Shown: positions 32,614 to 46,310 of the stretch, piece after piece
How positions within the stretch are numbered: the stretch's first letter is position 1
Layout: the number at the start of each line of letters is the position of its first letter
From: Trametopsis cervina
Taxonomy: Eukaryota > Basidiomycota > Agaricomycetes > Polyporales > Irpicaceae
DNA length: 64,000 nt
NCBI GenBank assembly: GCA_022385755.1
Contig: MU278348.1
Location: 190,708 to 254,707 of the forward strand
Reading direction: 5' to 3'
Program-made: the position numbers and the translations under genes
The notes under the pieces: model-generated
Told to the model about the DNA's origin: nothing
Seen by the model: the letters and a program-made list of their open reading frames with translations, nothing else
The model's database searches: none

Positions 32614-35600
32614 TTATTTCAGCCATCGGCTTCGCCGTCGCTCCTCCTCACGCGCAAGCGCTCTTGCCCTCAACACATGCTCCCGTTCGTCGGTTCTCCT
32701 ACGAATGTAGACATCCTCTCTGTCTGCGGCATAGAAGAGCTTGTAGGTCCCCAGGCTCACACGCACCGATAGCCTCGCCGCAGCGATCCCAGTGCTATGT
32801 TGGTCTTCATTGATCAGTGTCCTAAAAATAAATCGATTAGACAGCTGTATTGGGCACCTAGTATGCAGCTTCCACGAGACCCAAATGCAGCGAGACATGC
32901 TGCCAGGGTCGTGGGGACCACAATTGAACCCAGCCATGCAGCAATCCAACACGCGTCTCCTGGATTGAAGCATGGAGGCGAGTCAGCACTCACCTTTTCA
33001 AATACGGTCTGGACTGTTTCTCTGCGGCTCGTGGTGGGAGCCATTCAGTGGGATGCTGAGACACGTAAGTTGCACAGTACTCCCGCCATCTACCCACAGC
33101 TGTGTTGTCCTCATCCGCGCTGGGGTCTTCGGCGCCCAACAGCTGTATCCGCAGTGCCTTCGTGGTCCGGTCCTGCGGATAATGACTTAGCGTGCTATTA
33201 CTGTAACGGTGCTCAAATGGCAACTCACGCAATCGATCCTATACAAGTGGTCATCCGCTCCCACATGGCGTTCTGCCTCACGTCGATATCGAATGATATC
33301 GTACAGAGTAAGGTCGTCCTGCTTTCTCGTCGCCTGCAAGAGGTGCCACAGCTCCTGGCATCTGTTGTCGCCTTGAATTGTCTGCACCTGGTGAGATGTT
33401 TCAGCACCAGTGGTTAATTTTAGCACGGCGGGCTTACCTGCTTAATGATCGCCGTGATGACTTTGTCCAACGTGAAGCAATGATAGGCCTACAGTCAAAG
33501 CCTCAAGTTCGTATCGTGTTACTCTGAATGAAGCCTAAGAATAGCCGCACCGTTGCACGGAAGAACCACCGCATGTGCTCTTCAAACGTTGCTTGGTCCA
33601 GTTCATTTGCAAACACTTTCTCGCAAGCCTCCAGCAAGTAAATATAGAGGACGTTCGTGTCTTCTCCGGCGTTCTCACCGATGGCCTCAATGGCTTGTGC
33701 CAGAATAACTGACGGCCCATTAGGTTCGTCTAGCCCAAGCTCGATGGCCACTGGGTTTGCGAGCAGCGAGGCATGTTTCTCCTTTGCTAACTGTGCGCCA
33801 ATCTTCTTGCATCGTAATAGACGAGAGTACAGTAGCTGGGGTGAGGCAGGTGATCAGTAGATAGCCACATTGCACGCTGGGGAGGCGCATGACGTGCACA
33901 CGAGCCCAAACGCATTATGGCAGCTCACCTGAATCAGCCGTAAGAGAGTATAGAACGTCGTGCCTCCAAAGAAAGGTCTTTTCTTCGCCAGCGTCTCGCC
34001 GGCCTGCATAGGCGTGCTTCCCTGCCCGTGCTCGACGAGCGGGATCCCACCGATCCACGCCTCGTCGGTGTTAGAACGGCGGTCGCCATCCGCAGGCATC
34101 TCAGCACCATCGTCATGAGGCCCAGAGGAGGCTTTCCCGGCCGAGCTGTTCTTCTCGGCGGGCGGCGACTCGGTATCGGCTGAATTCGAATTTGACTGTT
34201 TGGCAGCACGGCTAATCGAGCCTTCCTGCACGGTCTTCAACAGTCTTTTACGGAGGTCCCCTGCGGGAATACCGGCAGAGTGGTTCCCTGCTGCTGAATG
34301 CCGACCACTGCGTGAGGACTTGGCGCCACAGTCTATCTCTTCTGCATCATCCATATCTTGGTCATCAACAGCTGGCTGAAGCGGACCACATGCCGCATTG
34401 AAATCGTGCAGAGAGAAGGAGTATAGTGTAGGGATGAACGCCCTCAGAAACTCCTCAATCCCGCGCCTCTCCGACACGCTGTAAATGGTCGTAGAATGGT
34501 CCAGGAACGAGTAGATTAACTTCAACGAATCCTGGAGGACCTCTGTATCGTCTAGTTCGTATTCCAGCTGATATCCGGGAGAGTTGAACGGCTTGTCGTT
34601 GGAAGGGTCGGACTCTTGCGCAGCCTTGACACTCTCGATGTCTTGCATGAAGTACTTCGCAGTGATATTCTTCTTGTCGTTGTTCTTGAAGGTGATGCCT
34701 TGGTGATCCAACGCCTTGTAGAAATTCTTCGCGTCCACTTCCCGCCACGTACGGTTCCACTCCCTCTGGAGTCGGCGCCATTCTTCGCTCTTCTGCTTCA
34801 AACGCGCAAGCACGACGGGGACAGCGACACCCGGGTATTCTTGCAGGGCTCGATAGACCTCCTGGCCCGCATCCCGCCCATAGACCTTCTTGATAACCTT
34901 CTGATAAATGGACGGAGACCAGCCACCAAGCTCGGGACCCAATTTCAATTGCGCCCGCTCCTCGGCGCTCATCTCGTCAATTCGCGCCTCCAAGGGATCC
35001 AGCACCGCAATAGTTCGCATGATAGCTTCGATGTGCACTTGGTATTCGTGCCGCTCCTCCTCGCTGCGATGCAGCGTTTCCTCAAACGAGTTTTTCTTGT
35101 GTGTGAGGAACCCGGCTTCCTCGGACGCCCATGTAGGGTGGGATACCCATTCATCGTTAAGCACCGACCACGCGAGTTGGTCGCGGCCTGAGCATGCCAA
35201 GCGGGTTTCCTATTCAATGAGAAGAAAAAGATGCCGTCAGTCGGGTGATGAACATGCCAACGATGTCAAAAACAAGGGTTCGTGGAATTTTTCGCCGATG
35301 CATCAACAAGCAGCTTAGCGGAGACTGGAAAAAACATACATGTAGAGGAAGTTTGCGATAACTGGGACCTTCGTCATCATCTGGACACCACGCAGACGTG
35401 GGATCCGGTGCGCTTGTCCTGATGCTACCTGGAGGGCCAAACTCGATATTCCCGCGTTTGTCGTCCCAGCCCATGAGCTCCTTAAACTGATACAGAAGGT
35501 CGCCATCAGTCAAGAACGCCTCAGCTCGTTTGATTAGCGTCTTCGTGTCGATGACGTCCTTGGCAAACAGGTTGAGAAGCTTAAGGAATTCTTCGTACGT

Positions 35601-37738
35601 TCCACCGTTCTCCAACGCCTTCTTTGTCCGATCGAAAAACATAAGTTCTTCTTGAGTGCTCAGGGTAGACATGCCACTCGGGTAAACATGCAAGCCGGGA
35701 GGCGGCATGGCACGTTGAATCTGCATATGCATGGGGTGCACCTGTGATGGATGCTGTTGTAACGGGTGGTTGCGATGAGCATGCGCCGGGTCGGGCGACG
35801 GTGTGAGTTGGTACGGAGAGAACTGAGGTGGGTTGGCGGCATCCGGCTTGCCATGGTTTAGCTTGGCTTTCTTTGTTGACTGACAAAGGCGTACCGTACA
35901 TCGTGAGTATGTGTGTTATACATGCGATTCAGACACCTACCCGGCTACCCGTCCCCTTTGTCGCTGCTTGCAATTGAGTTGAAGGCTCTTTGTCCAGTGC
36001 GCGTTTTTTCCTGCGGCTGGGTGCTTTTGGCTTCTCGACAACCGGTCCGTCCATATCCCATCCGGCAGGGCCCCCGTGACCGTTAGTCGGGTGTGGCATT
36101 ATACCTACCAGACCTCCTGGTCCATATGGTGGTATGGGCCCGAGAGTTGCAGGCAAGAAAGCCTTGAACTCTTCCATGAGATCCGGTGTATCCTTAAACA
36201 GCCTAGATACTTGTGCGAATACTTGCGACTGTGAATGAATAGTAATGGTTGTTTAGGTATCATGATAAAAGCGAAGGAGCAGGAGACATACGTCATACAA
36301 TTCTTTGTTTTCTTTCTGGTACGTCTGCAGGATGTCCAAGAATTGCCTGTAAACATCGCCGTCGTCCGAGTACGTGTTCTTGATTTTATTCAGGAATTGA
36401 ATCGCATGATTAAACTCGGCCCCAGTCTTCTCCACTGTTTTGCCTCCAGAGCCGCTACCACCCATTCCTCCGAGCACTGTAGCCGCCGCTTGTGCGCCCT
36501 GAGTAGCCGGGGAGTAAGGGTGAGGAACATCCAGAGAGAAGGGGTTAGGGTGCAACGGTCTATCGAGATGTTGAGGAAGATGCGCCGGGTGATGACCTAG
36601 GGGTGAGGTGGGACGCGAACCGGGCCCTAGCCCAACGGGTAGTATAGGCGGGGGTGCGGGTCCACCGAAAGGCGGATGTGAGGGGAACGTGGGAACAGGT
36701 GTATGCACTCCGGGATTGAGTAGGCTGTCTCGAGTGAGTCGAACGGGGGTGCCGTCCATGGTATTTGTAGTCATCGTGCCTGCGGGGGTCGTAACCATGA
36801 TTGTGTTCTGGTTTCGTGGGTCCGAAGAAACGTCGATGCGATACCCAGGAGGAAGGAAAGTATTGAATCCTTGTATAAGAAAAGGGTTCCCCTGAAACAG
36901 TGTTGATACTCGTTCAATGACGCCTGGTGTGTCGATGCTGCAAAACAGTGAGCAAATACTGGTGGAGCGAGAGCATGCAAGACCTAGCAGACCACACTGC
37001 TGCAAAGTCCGCACGCTCATCTAAACGAAGGACGTACACTTGGCTCTTGAAATCCTTCATGATATCCAGAAAATGGTTGTAGACATTCGGCTTGTCACTG
37101 AACTGAATCTTCACCGCGTCCAGATACCCCAATGCATCCGCAACGTTCAACGGCCTATCTCCCGCGCCAACATTTCCCCCGCCACCTCCCCGCCCGGCAC
37201 CAGACGTCGGCCGATCGGACATGGCAGCCATAGCGGGCGTTGACGAACGAGGAGTGTGGATAGTACTTCGAGGGCCAGGAGCTCTTGAGGGCGGACGTGA
37301 CGGAGTGTTGGTCATAGCACTCAAGGACATGGAAAGGTGAGCCGACGGCATGTTGGGTTCAATTTTGGGGAGGCCAGTGTTGCCGTTTATGCTTGGGTTC
37401 TCCCCTTCAGGCTGAAGGAGGGCTGAGACGGGTAGGCTTCTGCTGATACTAGAGCTGGGATGCAGGGTCTGGACAGAGTGTGAAGCAGCTGCGGTCGCAG
37501 TCGGTGCTACCGGTTGGGAAGCTGAACTCCGCGGTGGACTACTCGTTCGTGAGCTGGGTCGACGGGGTGACTGGGTGGAGGACAGTAGGCCACTTCCGCT
37601 CGCGTGAAGCTTGACGTTGTCTCCTAGACCGAGATTCGGATTGCCACCGAATGGATTGCCGCCAGATGGAGGTCTGTTTGCCGATTCCATGTGTCTCATG
37701 AGTGACTGTGGAGCCGCCTCTTCCTTGAGGTCGTTCAT
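32614..37738 (-). CDS. sin3: Sin3 transcriptional corepressor
   Basis: This is a multi-exon gene. It starts at 37738 ([17 protein letters not shown]) and stops at 32614. Three paired amphipathic helix (PAH) domains are recognised in order. PAH1 ([29 protein letters not shown]) is at about 37040-37130 and continues across an intron into [17 protein letters not shown]2 ([15 protein letters not shown]) is near 36380. PAH3 ([25 protein letters not shown]) is near 35620. The HDAC-interaction region ([20 protein letters not shown] and [16 protein letters not shown]) is at 35000-35200. The C-terminal exons down to 32614 encode the conserved Sin3 tail. Sin3 scaffolds the Rpd3 histone deacetylase complex and is recruited by DNA-binding repressors through the PAH domains. 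Every diagnostic block is present. The start could be a nearby downstream ATG. Confidence 0.92.
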
Positions 37739-38065
37739 TTCATGTGCAAGAAGGACGAGACGTGGACAGGCAAGAGGAGACACGACCAGCAAAAGAGAAG
37801 GTGGTCTTGAGGGGTGGGCCTACCGCCTCTGAGGCGGAGAAGGGTGAGATTATGTGCGATCAAACCGGTCCGCCCGCCCCGGCTAAAGTCAGTACGTACT
37901 TTACTCGGGCAACATGCGAGGAGTTTATGTGGATCTATTACAGCAGATTGCTCAGAAGCGGCGACTGCAATCTAGCGTACTAAGACCGGCAATTTTTATC
38001 ATGGGCGACAAGGTGAGGCTAATGCTAATCTCAATCTAACAAGGCTACACAGAAAGGACCGTAGT
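37739..38065. other. sin3 upstream region
   Basis: It is the spacer between the end of the 38066 gene and the sin3 start, so it should carry the sin3 promoter. No recognisable element was seen. Confidence 0.45.
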
Positions 38066-40091
38066 TCAACCTGAACCTCCGCTGCAAAAACCGTCACATC
38101 ACTATAAGCGCACAGAGAACTAGACGGACTTACTTGTCGATAATCGTAATGTCTGGGTTATTCATCAGCTTCTCCACTAATTCTGGTGGTAAGATATGTA
38201 GGTCGAGCAGTGCCAAGTCGACCCTAAGCTGAGGGGCGCCGAGAGGGTTGAAGGACATAGCTCTACTTCTCTTGAGCCCATTGCGACCGCCGTCGTGGGC
38301 AGGCTCAGTGTGATGGCGGTTGTGGTCTGTATTGGCCTCATAAAATTTCTCAGCCGACGAGTATGCCCGGCGGTGGCCACTAGCACCTGTCTCAGCCGCT
38401 GCAACTTGGTCTTCCGTCACCTTCGTGGATGCTAGTTTGGGGGTCAAGCCTTTCTTGAAGACATGCATAATCTTGATCTTCTTGCCGTGCGTAGGATGCA
38501 GGAGACCAGGAGAGCACGAGAACAAGAGTGGTATCACGCTCTTCTCGCCAGGCTTGATTTTGCCTGTGGCCTCAACATAACGATCTTCGACCATATATTC
38601 GAATCTCCAGTTTAGTTTCAGGGGTTCATTCCGACGAGCACTTGAGGGGACAAAGGTCGGGCTATGAGGGCTGGGAGGTCCATTATCGAAGGTTTCTGAT
38701 CCGGAGACGGAATATACACCATTCGACTTGATAATAAGGGTCGCCTGACGCGAGAGATGATCACGACTCTCGTCGCCCTCCATAGTGAGCCTCCTCAGAG
38801 TAGGAGGAGGCTCTAATGCCGCTTGATGGAAAACGAACGCATAACGCTCGACTGGTCGGAATTCTGCAGATCCATGTACCAAGGTGTTCACAAGTTCCGA
38901 GCCACGGTTCTCGCCGCCGGCACTTCGGTACGCAGATAGCTTGAACACAGGTTGAACAAGCCTGAATCCTTCTTGATCGATCCAGAGCTGCGGACGAGAG
39001 CTCCCGAGCCACGACAGAACGCCAGGTAGACCAGTTACTTGTGGAGCCAGAGCGACTTCCGGTGGCATGTCGGCGACACAAGTTCGCTGACTAGATTGTG
39101 CAGAATGAGAGGATTTGGGTACCAGAGTGCCCAAGGAACGTCCGGAGTCATTCGAACGCGTCGTAGCACCTGATCTTGTCCTGAGACGGGGACCTTCACG
39201 AACAAGAGTGACATGATCGTCCACGTCGAGCAAGGGAGCAGGACTTGACGGTCTGCTGAAGTTAGTGCGCACAGGAGAGTGAAGAGAACGCCTGTCGTCA
39301 AAGGGCGAGGCTGAGCGAGGGAATTCCACGTGGCTTGAAATCGTAGAACGGCTATCGGAGCCGGAGAGGTTCTGACGATATCTCGATGCATATGCTTGAG
39401 CGTCCGTAGTCAGGGCCGATGCAAATGTCGGAGAGCCAGGACCAGACCCAGCGGCTAGAATAACGGTCGACAGAGAGGTCGCAAGAGATGGCGAGTGTTG
39501 CGCAAAGAACCGGCGACTCAGCGTTTCACTAGAGGGCGATGGAGTGTTCAGAAGACTTTGACTCGGCGAGACGCGCAGTGGCCCAGAATACGAGCGACCA
39601 AGAGACAGCTGAGACGAAGAAGGAGCCATGTACGCAGAGAGTGTAAAGTTCGAGTGAATTCCGGATTTCCTCTCATAGTAGCCTTCTTCGGGGGGCGGGG
39701 CAAGATAGTGCGAGCTTTGGTTTGCGGCCGACGCATATCCGAAAGTAACAAGACCAGAATCAACACTGTCGCCGCTCAGCTGCGAGTTGATAGACATGAC
39801 AGGGCCGCGATGGTGCTGCAAGTTGCGTCGGGGTCCGAATGTTCCCTTGCTTTCGTCCGTAGCCGTGCTTGAGGACGTCTGCATGGGTTCGGTAACCGAC
39901 TGTCGCGGGCTCGCAGGTTCGTAGTCTGCATCTACCAAGACACCAGAGTCCAGCATTATGGGGATCTCTCCAGAGCTAGCAAGACCAGCGAGGAATACAC
40001 TTCCGTACGACACAGATGGACTCAACGGGGATACATCTTCTGGAGCCTTGGTCGCATCCCATTGTCTTGAGCCTCGGGCACGAGCACTCAT
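38066..40091 (-). CDS. Ser-rich protein with conserved C-terminal beta-rich region, unknown function
   Basis: The first ATG in the long frame is at 40091 (MSARARGSRQW). The main exon runs to 38134 and is spliced to a tiny last exon (38081..38066) that adds NGGSG before the stop, 675-680 residues in all. The first 380 residues are disordered and Ser-rich with many SP/TP sites, suggesting phosphoregulation. The C-terminal half is ordered, with blocks such as PQLWIDQEGFRLVQPVFKLS, YAFVFHQAALEPPPTLRRL and LKLNWRFEYMVEDRY, followed by KPGEKSVIPLLFSCSPGLL. The pattern looks like a beta-sandwich. I do not recognise the family. It is divergent from alg9, with about 350 bases between start codons. Confidence 0.7.
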
Positions 40092-40437
40092 GGTGCGGTC
40101 GTGGAATACTTGACCACGCAAGGCGATGCACGTAGCGTTCTCTTGAGATAGTGGTCGACGTTGATCGCCAACTTCGACTAAGGTTTCAAGTCCTCCTCTG
40201 GAAGCCACTCAAGTGGCTTTTCCCACGATGTCACATAAAGCGCGCTCGTCACAGAGCGTCACACCGTGTCGGATACGCGGCCAGACCTTCATATAAAGTT
40301 GCGAAGCCGAGCGACACGTTCACGGCCGACAACGACGAACTCATCCTCGGACAACGACAAAATTTCCTTTCTGTATGCAGGGGATATAAAAGACTGCATC
40401 TAGTTTTTCAGACATCCCCCACAAACAGCCAACCGGC
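40092..40437. promoter_or_regulatory. Divergent promoter between the 40091 gene and alg9
   Basis: These 346 bases separate two start codons on opposite strands. A run near 40385 (GGGATATAAAAGACTG) resembles a TATA box about 50 bases upstream of the alg9 ATG. Confidence 0.55.
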
Positions 40438-42850
40438 ATGGCTACCACAATACCTGGCACGCAAACCATTCGATTTCGCCGACCGACAAACCAGCCCTCG
40501 GACTCAACGCCATCGAGCATTATAACTAGGAAGAACAGACATGCGGGTATCCTTCAGGACCAGCTTAGGCGGTCGCAGAAGTCCCCGTGGTGCCCCAGTC
40601 TGTCACTGGCGTTCCGCATGCTGGTGCTTATGAGGGTGACGGCTGCGATGTATTCCGGTATCAGCGATTGTGATGAGGGTACGTGTTCAGGAAAAGTTGC
40701 TAAACTGAGAGGGACTATAAATACTGAAAAATCCTTGACTAGTCTTCAACTTTTGGGAGCCGCTGCATTACCTAGACCGCGGACATGGTTTCCAGACATG
40801 GGAGACTTCGCCCGAATACTCAATCAGGAGCTGGGCTTACATTCTACTGCATCTGTTTCCAGCAAAGCTGACTACGGTCTTGCTTGGACCCGAGAAGGTG
40901 AGGATCTCGTGCCTCGTAATGTGCTTGTCTCACCGCCCATCTATCAGCGTCCGGCGTTCTTCGTCGTGCGCATCACGCTTGCTTTCGTATCCGCGTTCTG
41001 CGAGGCGTTCTTCTACCGGACGGTCGTAGACAAGATCAATTACCGTGCTGGCCGATATCTCCTGTTCATGATGTTGTTCAGCGCGGGAATATGGAACGCG
41101 TCCTCAGGTACGCTTGTTTTTACCTAGCGTTAGCATATATTGACAGGTCTCTGCTAGCCTTCCTTCCGTCGTCGTTTGCGATGTACCTCAACTGTATTGG
41201 CATGGCGTATTTCATTGAGCCGACGACGAGTTCTAACTTCCGCCGGACTCTTTTCGCTACTCTTGCATTTGCTACGGGCGCTCTTGTTGGTTGGCCGTTT
41301 GCGATAGCAGTGGCGATCCCGTTCGTATTCGAGGAGCTCTTCTTGTTTGCGAAGGACACTGTCTCGCCTATGCAGCAGTCGTCGTGGAGGTTCCAACGCT
41401 GGTCGCGCTTGCTGACTTGCGGTCTCGTGGCTGCACTCCTGCTGGTAAGAACACCGCTCAATTAAAATAACTCTCGGCACTGAATTCCCTTGGACTTTTT
41501 AGCTCCCCGTTGTTGCGATTGATACGCTCTATTACGGCAAGCTCACCATCGTACCATGGAACATCATCAAGTATAACGTCTTTTCGTCCGGCCGCGGTCC
41601 CGATCTGTATGGCACCGAATCCCTATCGTATTACATCCACAATCTGGTATTGAACACGAACGTGGCGCTTCCATTCGCGCTAGTATCGCTTCCCGCGCTG
41701 TTCATCACCTCCCGCGTGGACTACAAACGGCTCGGAGAACGCGCAGGTCCAGAAAGAAGTTCTCCGTACACCCTGCTCGCGATGCGCCTTCTGCCGATGT
41801 ACATCTGGTTTGCCATATTCGGGGCCCAAGCCCACAAGGAGGAGCGGTTCATGTTTCCGATATACCCGCTCGTCTACTTTAACGCGGCCGTCTCGCTGTA
41901 TCTGATGCGAGGTTGGATGGAAGTCGCTTACGTCAGTTACACCAAATCGCCGTACAGGGTTAGTATCTCGTTTTTCTCAATGCAAAAGGAGCTATTGATA
42001 CAATTCATTCGGGTTCACAGGCTTCCCAGGCTATCATTTTCAGCAGGCTCACCCTGTCGGTCGTGGCCGTCTCGATTGTGCTGTCCGTCTCTCGGATGTT
42101 TGCATTGTACAAGTACTACCACGCCCCCATCTCCATCATGAACCACTTCGAGGCATACGAGATCCCTCGGATACTCAACAGCACCGGATACGTTCGCCTG
42201 CCGCCTGCCTCCGCGAAGAAAAAGCGCATTCCCGAGTCTGAGGAAGACGAGCCGCGAATCGACTACGACCTGATCAGACCCTTCAACCTGACGCTCTGCT
42301 TCGGCAAAGAATGGCATCGTTTCCCGGGAAGCTACCTCGTCCCAGACGGTGTCGCCGTCGAATGGATCAAGAGCGAGTTCGACGGAATGTTGCCTGGACA
42401 TTTCAAGCAAACGCCGAAGAAAGCGGGTTTGATGGGCCGCATCCATGGGACGCGGGTTGTGCCTCACGGCTTGAACGATCTGAACCGAGAGGAGCCTAGT
42501 TTCTACGTAAGTGCTCAATGATTCATGATCTCCTTGGTCAGCTCTGACTGGATGTTCCGTTACAGGTGGACGTGAACACCTGCGATTACCTCGTCGACTC
42601 GGACTTCCCGCTGCACCCAACCACGACTCCGCTCGAGCCCCGTTACGCACTTGATGAGGCGTGGGATCGCGTCAAGTGCGAGACATTCCTTGATGCGAGA
42701 CACTCCTCGCAGCTCACGCGAGCGGTGTGGATGCCCGGCGCTCGGTGGAGAAGCTTGAACGAGTTTGGTGATTACTGCTTGCTGCGAAACAAAAAGAGCA
42801 TGGAGCGCAAGGAGAAGCTACTGGACATCACCACGACTCAGCACGCGTAA
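40438..42850 (+). CDS. alg9: Alg9-type dolichol-P-mannose alpha-1,2-mannosyltransferase
   Basis: Seven exons chain in phase: 40438..40678, 40743..40897, 40948..41107, 41158..41444, 41503..41958, 42021..42506 and 42566..42850, 689 residues. After a short cytosolic tail come MYSGISDCDE and VFNFWEPLHYLDRGHGFQTW across the first intron, the signature of the GT22 family, with the acidic catalytic residues. Further blocks are FYRTVVDKINYRAGRY, FLPSSFAMYLN and AHKEERFMFPIYP, the conserved HKEERF motif. Several hydrophobic helices fit a polytopic ER membrane enzyme. Alg9 adds alpha-1,2 mannoses to the lumenal lipid-linked oligosaccharide for N-glycosylation. Nothing is missing. Confidence 0.92.
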
Positions 42851-43997
42851 TTTATGTGTTTCTAAGTTATTTGCTCGTTGACTTAATTCTCGAATGCATA
42901 ATTGTTTAGACACCCAGCGAGCGAGGAGAGAGACGTATTTCTGGCTGATGCCAGTACACGTCTGGCGTCGTCAGTTGTGCGAGCATTGTGGCGCGGGCCG
43001 TGCGGGGATGGCGAGCCCTGTGTGATCACCCTGCCGAAGGTGTTGCCAACAGCTGGTGGCGGATGGGCTTGTATCTCGTACGCCGCGCTTACCATGCGAG
43101 GACGCGAAATAAGGTGGCGATGGAAATGCAGATCTTCACCAGGATCTGTGAGATTTACGAGCAGTGCTCAATGTTCACATCGCACCTCGTCGGCCGGATT
43201 TACTGCTCCGCCACTCAGGGCCAATGTTGGGAGCCTTGAAATGTTAACGAGTGCACGGCGTTGTTGCTCGTCGATGGATGGCGGGCAGACGGCTGCAGCT
43301 ATGCAAGTGGCCCAAAACAGTCGCGGTGGTGGCTTTCATTCGATCTCGCGGAGAGAAGTGTCTGTGAGAAGCTCGCTTCCCTGCCTAGGAAATCTTGCGT
43401 GCTAAACCTCGTTGCAAAAGTCTCGAAGGCGGAGGTGAGTATGGTCCCTTTGGTGTTCGAGAGCGCATCCCTGACGACGAGGAATATACAGACGTTAGCA
43501 TTCCGCGTTATAGGTATTGATTGCGGCCTCGTTCCCGCCTCGTTACAAAAGATATTCCTCGCAGAAAGCAGCACGGTGACATCACATGGTGTGACTGCAT
43601 GGCCATCAGACGGCAGACGTCGGGTGAGCTTACGAGGAAGCGACTTTGAACAACAACGCGTCCGAGTAGGCTTCTACTAAGCACGTGGCGTGTACACCAC
43701 CTGCCCAATCAAGGCATGTTGTCTCCTCATTAGGAAACCATCTTTCTCTTTCAGGTTTGCACGGCCGTGTTTCCCCTCTTATAAATTTACACCTCGATTT
43801 CGCCCTTCACATGGTGGGAACCTCCTTCGCCCGTCACATCGTCTCGTCTCTCCCCCGCTGTCGGTGTCGCTCTCTCCCTCCAACCACCACCACTCACCTC
43901 GACAGCGGCCTCTCCTCCTCAACCGCGTCCCGACTCGCCCGCGACTCGACAATACGGCATTGACTGATTCTCCTTGTTGTGTTGCACTCGATACAAC
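42851..43997. other. Intergenic, no gene recognised
   Basis: Frames at 42902-43405 and 43261-43680 are open, but they lack splice signals, motifs and a coherent start. The last 250 bases are strikingly pyrimidine-rich (CT-rich around 43840-43930), as is usual for mushroom promoters just before a start codon, here 43998. Confidence 0.5.
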
Positions 43998-45797
43998 ATG
44001 ACTGACTCTTTGGAGACCGAGGCGTATCTGATTTTTGTGTATGTACCTCTCCACAATCCGTGCCCACTCGTCCTCACGCGCCCTATCGGTGGCCCTATGC
44101 AGAACGCAGGTCCACTTCTGCGGTGAGTGTTTTCTATCTCCCACAACGGAGCGCCAACTGATCCCTGTCTGATGATAGCGATGTGTGAGTCCGTACCGCA
44201 GTAAACAACACATTGTCTTATCCTTTCTCAATGCAGACGCCATCCTTGTATGGGACTGGATCATTGCGCTGCCGCGAGAACGACGTTTTGTCAGTGCCGC
44301 AGCCTTCTCCAGTGTCTGCTGCGAGTCTGACGTCTCCTGATTTACCAGATATGGAAGACGGGCTGGACGCCAGTCAAGGTTGCGTACCTATACTGTCGGT
44401 GAGTCAAATTCCCGAATGAGCTTTCATCATACGCTCAGTGCTACGCATGGTCAGGTATTGGGTCATAGCCGTGGTCCCGTACCTTCTTTGGGCGTTTTGT
44501 ACAAATCATACACTGGAAGAATGCCAGCGACTCTATCGGGTGAGTATCATGCATACTGGAAGACGGCAGCTCTGACCACCAGCATCCTAGATACCTGTCG
44601 CGCTTGCCATGTGGAATCAGGTGGCATCTGAGATCATCCTCGTCATCCGGACGTACGCGTTTTTTAATCGTAACAACTATATCCTTGCGCTCCTTGTTTC
44701 TACTCTCGCCGGCGTTATCGCGTACCAACTATTCGTGGACACCTCTGAAATGCTCCGTAAGCACCCTCAGTACTCTTTTCCGCGCATGTATGCTTATGCT
44801 CACGATACCTCGCGTGACTAGTTCTTCCTTTCTTGCCCGGACAAGTGAGACATTTACGAGGAATCGGCTTGTCTATAGACGACTTACATCTCTTGTAGGA
44901 GAAAGGCCCATGTCTCCCTATGTCGAAGCCCCACTCTGCCCACCTTCTTGGTATGTCAAATGATTTTCTTCAGCGTATTTACTCATACTAACGCTAAGTT
45001 TCTCAGGGTTCTTCGTAAGCATCTTCCTGGCTCCATCACGTTGCAGCCCCTACAACTCCCTTTGTAGATTGCCCCGCTTCTCTACGATACTATGATCACC
45101 GTGATGACGGTGACCAAGGCCATTACCATTCGCCGCCGCAGTGGCGGTGCGAGCAGCCGGCTGATACAGACATTCCTCCGTGAGGGTGTCTTCTATTACC
45201 TTTTGATCTCTGTAGCCAATCTCGTGAGTCCTTCGACCGTAGTGGAGTGTGCCAACTATAGCTAACCTCTCACCTCAGATCAATGGGATCTTCTACCTCC
45301 AGTACGTCACATTCCATTAACAATGTTGAACGTTCATTCGAGCATGCCATAGGCCCCGCCAGTCGATATCTGCCATATGCATCCCTCTAAGCGTCATGCT
45401 GTCTCCTTTACTTGCATGCCGGCTAGTACTGGATCTGCGTCAGCGTGGCTCGGAAACAGTCGCGCAGTCGACGGGCACGATGGCTTTCACAGCTGGCGTT
45501 ACCTCCTCAAAGTCAAGTCCGGGTTCACCGTTCACAGGCGGATTTGGATTCAGCGGTACGAGGGGCGCAAAAGTCATCATGCGGCCGCAAGGCGTCGTGT
45601 TGAGTACCATGGGAAGTATCCCAGGAGATACGTTGGGAGGCGCAAGCGGGTTAGAGCTGGACAATCTGCAGATGCTAAGCCTCGGTATTAGTAAGGATTC
45701 GGGAGATCACGAGCGGGATCTAGAGAGCGGGTGTACGGATAATATTCCTCCGCCTGTGAGTGGGATTAGGATCGACGTCGAGAAGACGACAATGTAA
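43998..45797 (+). CDS. DUF6533-type multi-pass membrane protein
   Basis: The gene begins MTDSLETEAYLIFV at 43998 and ends near 45797. Recognisable blocks in order are DAILVWDWIIALPRERRF, then across an intron IWKTGWTPVKVAYLYCRYW (44350-44470), LLWAFCTNHTLEECQRLY, and SEIILVIRTYAFFNRNNYIL (44630-44700). A further helix pair is near 45160-45300 (FYYLLISVANLINGIFYLQ). This pattern of a WDW or YDY box, WTPVK and RTYA(F/L) in the middle is that of the DUF6533 family, abundant in Agaricomycetes and with about seven helices. The function is unknown. The tail is Ser/Gly-rich and cytosolic. At least eight short introns are needed; those before 44240 were not placed exactly. Confidence 0.75.
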
Positions 45798-46310
45798 ATG
45801 GTTGGTTTCCCAATGTATTCGTCGATTTGAGCCTTCTAACGCATGCTTGACACGTTCGATAGAATATCAGAGCAGAAAACCATTCCCTCGGGCGAGCGGC
45901 CGTATACTGGGCTCTACGAGTGACTTTGTTGATGGTGGTAGAGATTCAGAGATTCTATACTGTCCTCGGTCTATTCTGGTCTGTTAGCCATCCCTTTCGG
46001 TTTACAATGCCAAGTTAATTTTTATAGTCGTCGCTTTACATGTTTGTTTGACCGGTCGTCGCGTCGTCTAGCAGTAACAGTCATTCTTGTTGTTTAGTTT
46101 CAAGTTGTTTAATCCATGTTCATCGGCCGAATTTAAAGAGTGCTTACGGTTTCTGCTCAGATCAGAGTCGTATTCTTCAGCGATGGCTGTGGGCGTCGGT
46201 GGCCCTGTTATTTTGACACGTTTTGTTTTGTTTTGTTGCAAATCACAAAGATAGATAACTCAGCGGACGAACTTGGGATACACGAGTACTGACGCTGGTG
46301 GCGATCACGA
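45798..46310. other. Intergenic between convergent genes
   Basis: It holds the 3' flanks of the DUF6533 and DUF6535 genes. A short run of TTTTG repeats lies near 46225. No gene was recognised. Confidence 0.5.

Noticed and set aside
42902..43680. Open frames between alg9 and the DUF6533 gene
   Set aside because: No recognisable motif, no splice structure and no consistent start; likely chance frames in GC-rich DNA.
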